From assembly GCA_050945795.1 (NCBI GenBank), contig JBMNTP010000022.1, positions 1-34,099 of the forward strand: a DNA stretch of 34,099 nt. The letters are read 5' to 3'. The stretch is from JBMNTP01 sp050945795. Lineage in GTDB: Bacteria; Bacillota; Clostridia; Christensenellales; MGBC116941. The position numbers and the translations under genes are program-made. This document shows positions 31,612-34,099 of this stretch, piece by piece (the stretch's first letter is position 1; every line of letters begins with the position of its first letter). The notes beneath the pieces were generated by a model. That model was given only the letters and a program-made list of their open reading frames with translations, did not search any database and was not told the origin of the DNA.

Positions 31612-33357
31612 ATGGCGTGCTTTTTAAATGAAAAAGGCCCTATTCTTGGCGATGGGGCAATGGGCACATATTTTGCACTTGAGAGTATGGGCAACTGCGA
31701 AATGGCCAACCTTTTAAATCCGCAAATCATAAGCGGCATACATAAAAAATACATTGAGGCGGGGGCAAGGCTGCTGCGCACAAACACCTTCGCTGCCAAT
31801 ACCGTCGCGCTCGGTTTGGAGCTGCCAAAGGTTTTAGAGGTTGTTAAGGCGGGGTACAATATCGCTGTATCCGCTTCTAAAGGCGCGTACGTTGCCGCCG
31901 TTATAGGCCCTATACACGCCGACGATATTTCCAACGCCGAAAGCGAGTATATAGCCATAGCCGACGCTTTTATATCAGAAGGCGCCGACATATTCCTCTT
32001 TGAAACATTTTCCGATACTCAGGAAATAAAAGCAGCCGTTAATCATATAAGAGCGGCTGTACCGGAAGCCTGTATAATAACTTCATTTGTTTTTTCGCCG
32101 GATGGAGAAACCCGAAAGGGCATATCGATTGAGCGGATAATAAGCGGCCTTGACGGCATGGATATAGACATATTTGGCATGAACTGCGGTATAGGCCCGG
32201 CACATATGACAAAGCTGGTGGGGCGGGCGGCAAGAGCGAGGCTGCCGCTTTGGCTTATGCCCAACGCCGGTTATCCCGTTTCCCACAACGACAGAATGCT
32301 TTTTAGCGCCGGACCCGACTATTTCGGGTGGCTTACGGCGTCTATGAAAAGCGAAGGAGTCGCGGTATTGGGCGGCTGCTGCGGCACAACACCGTCACAT
32401 ATATCGGCGCTGGCCGCGCGCTTAGAAGGGGCGGGCGATACTAAACATTACATGCCGGCTACAGTCAGGACAGAGACGGCGCGGCAGGTACCCGGCGAAA
32501 TAAGCGATAAGATAAAAGCGGGGGGAGCCGTTGTTGTGGAGATTGACCCGCCGTTTACTCCCGACCTTGAACCGGCTATAGATGCCGCCTCTGCGCTTAA
32601 GGCGGCGGGAGCGGATGCGGTTACAATTGCCGATTCGCCTTTGGCGCGCGTTAGGTATGACGCTATGATGGCGTCGGTCGCTATAAAGCGGCGAGCCGGT
32701 ATAGATGTTATACCGCATATGAGCTGCCGTGATAGGAATGTAAACGCCATGCGCGCCGCCGTTATTGCCGGCTATGCCGAGGGCGTAAGGTGTATGCTGG
32801 CGGTTACCGGCGACCCTATACCCGAATCGGGCAGGGGGTTTGTAAAGCCGGTTTTCAATCTAAACTCTTACGGGCTTTTAAGCATGATAAGCGGCATGAA
32901 TGACAGCGTTTTTAGCGGCGCTCCTATGCTTATAGGCGGAGGGCTTAATCCTTTGGCTAGTGACCATGACAGGGAGCTTAAAAGAGTAGAGAAGAAGCTT
33001 GAAAGTGGGGCGGAATTCTTTCTGACGCAGCCGGTATATGAGGAAAAGGCTATGCGGCTTATACAGTCGGCGAGAAGGCTGGGCGCAAAAGTGCTTATGG
33101 GCGTAATGCCGGTGGCTAGCTATAGAAATGCGCAGTTTCTTGTAAATGAGGTGCCGGGCATAAACATAGGCGGCGATATAATAAGCCGGTTTAATATAGA
33201 TATGAGCCGCGAGGAGTCGGAGGCGCTCGGCGTGGAGATAGCGATGGGCATAATAAAGGATTTGGGCGGCGAGGCGGACGGTTTGTATCTTATGATACCG
33301 CTCGGCAAAACGCATATGATAGTTAGTATACTTGATAATATAAATAAGAGAGCGTAA
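31612..33357 (+). CDS. Bifunctional homocysteine S-methyltransferase / methylenetetrahydrofolate reductase
   Basis: 581 residues in two domains. Residues ~1-285 are a homocysteine methyltransferase barrel with zinc-binding Cys192 (GMNCGIGP) and Cys256/Cys257 (GGCCGTTP). Residues ~300-575 are a MetF-like TIM barrel: VEIDPPF, then DAVTIADSP, MSCRDRN, LAVTGDPI and the C-terminal FFLTQPVY, which contact FAD and folate. The fusion would couple reduction of methylene-THF to methylation of homocysteine. GGGAGGGG lies about 7 nt before the ATG at 31612; an upstream TTG at 31594 would cover that site. This two-domain protein is known in Bacillota (YitJ-like). Confidence 0.95.
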   Translation: MACFLNEKGPILGDGAMGTYFALESMGNCEMANLLNPQIISGIHKKYIEAGARLLRTNTFAANTVALGLELPKVLEVVKAGYNIAVSASKGAYVAAVIGPIHADDISNAESEYIAIADAFISEGADIFLFETFSDTQEIKAAVNHIRAAVPEACIITSFVFSPDGETRKGISIERIISGLDGMDIDIFGMNCGIGPAHMTKLVGRAARARLPLWLMPNAGYPVSHNDRMLFSAGPDYFGWLTASMKSEGVAVLGGCCGTTPSHISALAARLEGAGDTKHYMPATVRTETARQVPGEISDKIKAGGAVVVEIDPPFTPDLEPAIDAASALKAAGADAVTIADSPLARVRYDAMMASVAIKRRAGIDVIPHMSCRDRNVNAMRAAVIAGYAEGVRCMLAVTGDPIPESGRGFVKPVFNLNSYGLLSMISGMNDSVFSGAPMLIGGGLNPLASDHDRELKRVEKKLESGAEFFLTQPVYEEKAMRLIQSARRLGAKVLMGVMPVASYRNAQFLVNEVPGINIGGDIISRFNIDMSREESEALGVEIAMGIIKDLGGEADGLYLMIPLGKTHMIVSILDNINKRA

Positions 33358-33362
33358 AAAAA

Positions 33363-33428
33363 GGGGGGACGATGGAGGCGCTGCCTCCAATCCTCCGCTT
33401 AAGGGACGCTTGTCCCTTAAGCATCCCA
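33363..33428 (+). repeat. Dispersed repeat, copy C (double hairpin)
   Basis: Same core as at 16747 and 14351: GGGGGACGATGGAGGC, then CCTCCGCTTAAGGGAC. Here the two parts form perfect hairpins: GGAGGC-GCT-GCCTCC (33374-33388) and GCTTAAGGGAC-GCTT-GTCCCTTAAGC (33397-33422). Confidence 0.8.
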
Positions 33429-33431
33429 TTA

Positions 33432-33459
33432 AGAAAACGCCTTAATAAAGGCGTTTTCT
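33432..33459. terminator. Bidirectional terminator, MTHFR fusion / hcp
   Basis: 10-bp arms AGAAAACGCC / GGCGTTTTCT with an 8-nt loop, between convergent genes. Confidence 0.82.
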
Positions 33460-33487
33460 GTGTGTTTAGATATTATGAAAGGGGAAT

Positions 33488-34099
33488 TTATCCGAGTATC
33501 TTCTTTAAATCCTCTTCAGGTGTAGAAATAGGAGTTACATTAAACTCATCTACCAGTATCTTAAGAACATTGGGCGATACGAACGCGGGAAGCGTCGGCC
33601 CAAGGTATATATTCTTTATGCCGAGTGAAAGCAGCGTAAGCAGTATGCAGACGGCTTTTTGCTCGTACCATGATAATACCAGCGTAAGCGGCAGATCGTT
33701 GACACCGCACTCGAAAGCTTCGGCTAGGGCGATGGCTACTTTTATAGCGCTGTAAGCGTCGTTGCACTGACCCATATCCATTATGCGGGGCAGGCCGCCT
33801 ATATCGCCAAGGTCAAGGTCGTTGAAACGGAACTTGCCGCAGGCCAGGGTGAGTATAACGGTGTCTTTAGGCGTCTGACGCACAAACTCGGTGTAATAGT
33901 TGCGGCCGGGTTTGGCTCCGTCGCAGCCGCCGACGAGGAAGAAGTGCTTAAGGGCTCCGCTCTTAACCGCATCGATTACTGTATCGGCAACCGACAGCAC
34001 TGTTCCCCAGCCAAAGCCGGTTGTCATGGTGTCGCCGCCGTTTATGCCGGTCATGAGCTGCTTTTCCTTGTAGCCGCCAAGCTCCAGCGCCTTTTCTAT
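33488..34099 (-). CDS. hcp: Hybrid cluster protein / hydroxylamine reductase, C-terminal part (cut by window end)
   Basis: The last 203 codons of Hcp; the frame is open to the window edge, so the start lies outside. Ligands of the hybrid [4Fe-2S-2O] cluster are visible: VGGCDGAKPGRNYYTEF, TLACGKFRFND, MGQCNDAYSA and LSWYEQKA. Hcp reduces hydroxylamine or nitric oxide and is common in anaerobes under nitrosative stress. The N-terminal cluster motif and the class (with or without the helical insertion) cannot be judged here. Confidence 0.95.
   Translation of the reverse strand: MEKALELGGYKEKQLMTGINGGDTMTTGFGWGTVLSVADTVIDAVKSGALKHFFLVGGCDGAKPGRNYYTEFVRQTPKDTVILTLACGKFRFNDLDLGDIGGLPRIMDMGQCNDAYSAIKVAIALAEAFECGVNDLPLTLVLSWYEQKAVCILLTLLSLGIKNIYLGPTLPAFVSPNVLKILVDEFNVTPISTPEEDLKKILG

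Overview
The window looks like chromosome of a spore-forming, mainly anaerobic member of the Bacillota (class Clostridia). Evidence for this is a complete GerA-type spore germination operon, a CIRCE-controlled groES-groEL operon, strong GGAGG-type ribosome binding sites, TTG/GTG starts with good Shine-Dalgarno sequences, a hybrid cluster protein and a LytR-CpsA-Psr protein. Ile codons are very often ATA in most genes. I cannot name a genus from sequence alone.

Layout. 1-2.4 kb: a DUF4870-type membrane protein and a membrane-anchored HtrA-like serine protease with C-terminal zinc ribbons. 2.6-6.8 kb: a VOC protein, a large clade-2 catalase and an MscS-type channel, in sequence that looks more AT-rich than its surroundings. 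6.9-8.6 kb: a decayed accessory patch with a zeta-toxin-like pseudogene broken by an exact 11-bp tandem duplication, three tandem minus-strand small-RNA cassettes, and a tRNA-Pro(CGG). 8.9-16.7 kb: a sugar-acid catabolism region with an IlvD/Edd dehydratase, an enolase-superfamily dehydratase, a KDPG/KHG aldolase fused to a VOC domain, and three regulators (two GntR/FCD, one IclR). 16.7-17.1 kb: a ~137-bp tandem repeat whose core recurs at two other places. 17.2-18.6 kb: exonuclease III and an FMN reductase. 18.7-22.8 kb: the ger operon (gerA-gerC-gerB-small membrane protein). 23-24.5 kb: a HEAT-like protein overlapping an HD hydrolase. 24.6-26.2 kb: an ABC permease/ATPase pair of the nitrate/sulfonate/taurine type. 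26.3-31.5 kb: a glycosyltransferase, groEL-groES, dCMP deaminase and an LCP protein. 31.6-34.1 kb: a homocysteine methyltransferase-MTHFR fusion and a truncated hcp.

How the genes work together. The sugar-acid genes would dehydrate aldonate-type acids to 2-keto-3-deoxy acids, which the aldolase would cleave to pyruvate plus an aldehyde. Each regulator sits beside a target and has a readable promoter. The clearest control region is 12761-12842, where two divergent sigma-A promoters flank a palindromic operator.

The most unusual structure is at 7820-8253. Three consecutive units on the minus strand each have a -35 box, an exact 17-bp spacer, a -10 box, a ~75-nt multi-stem hairpin starting about 7 nt downstream, and an A-run (U-run in the RNA). 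Stems differ between copies by compensating changes and apical loops are variable, so this looks like a tandem family of small structured RNAs. I do not recognise the family.
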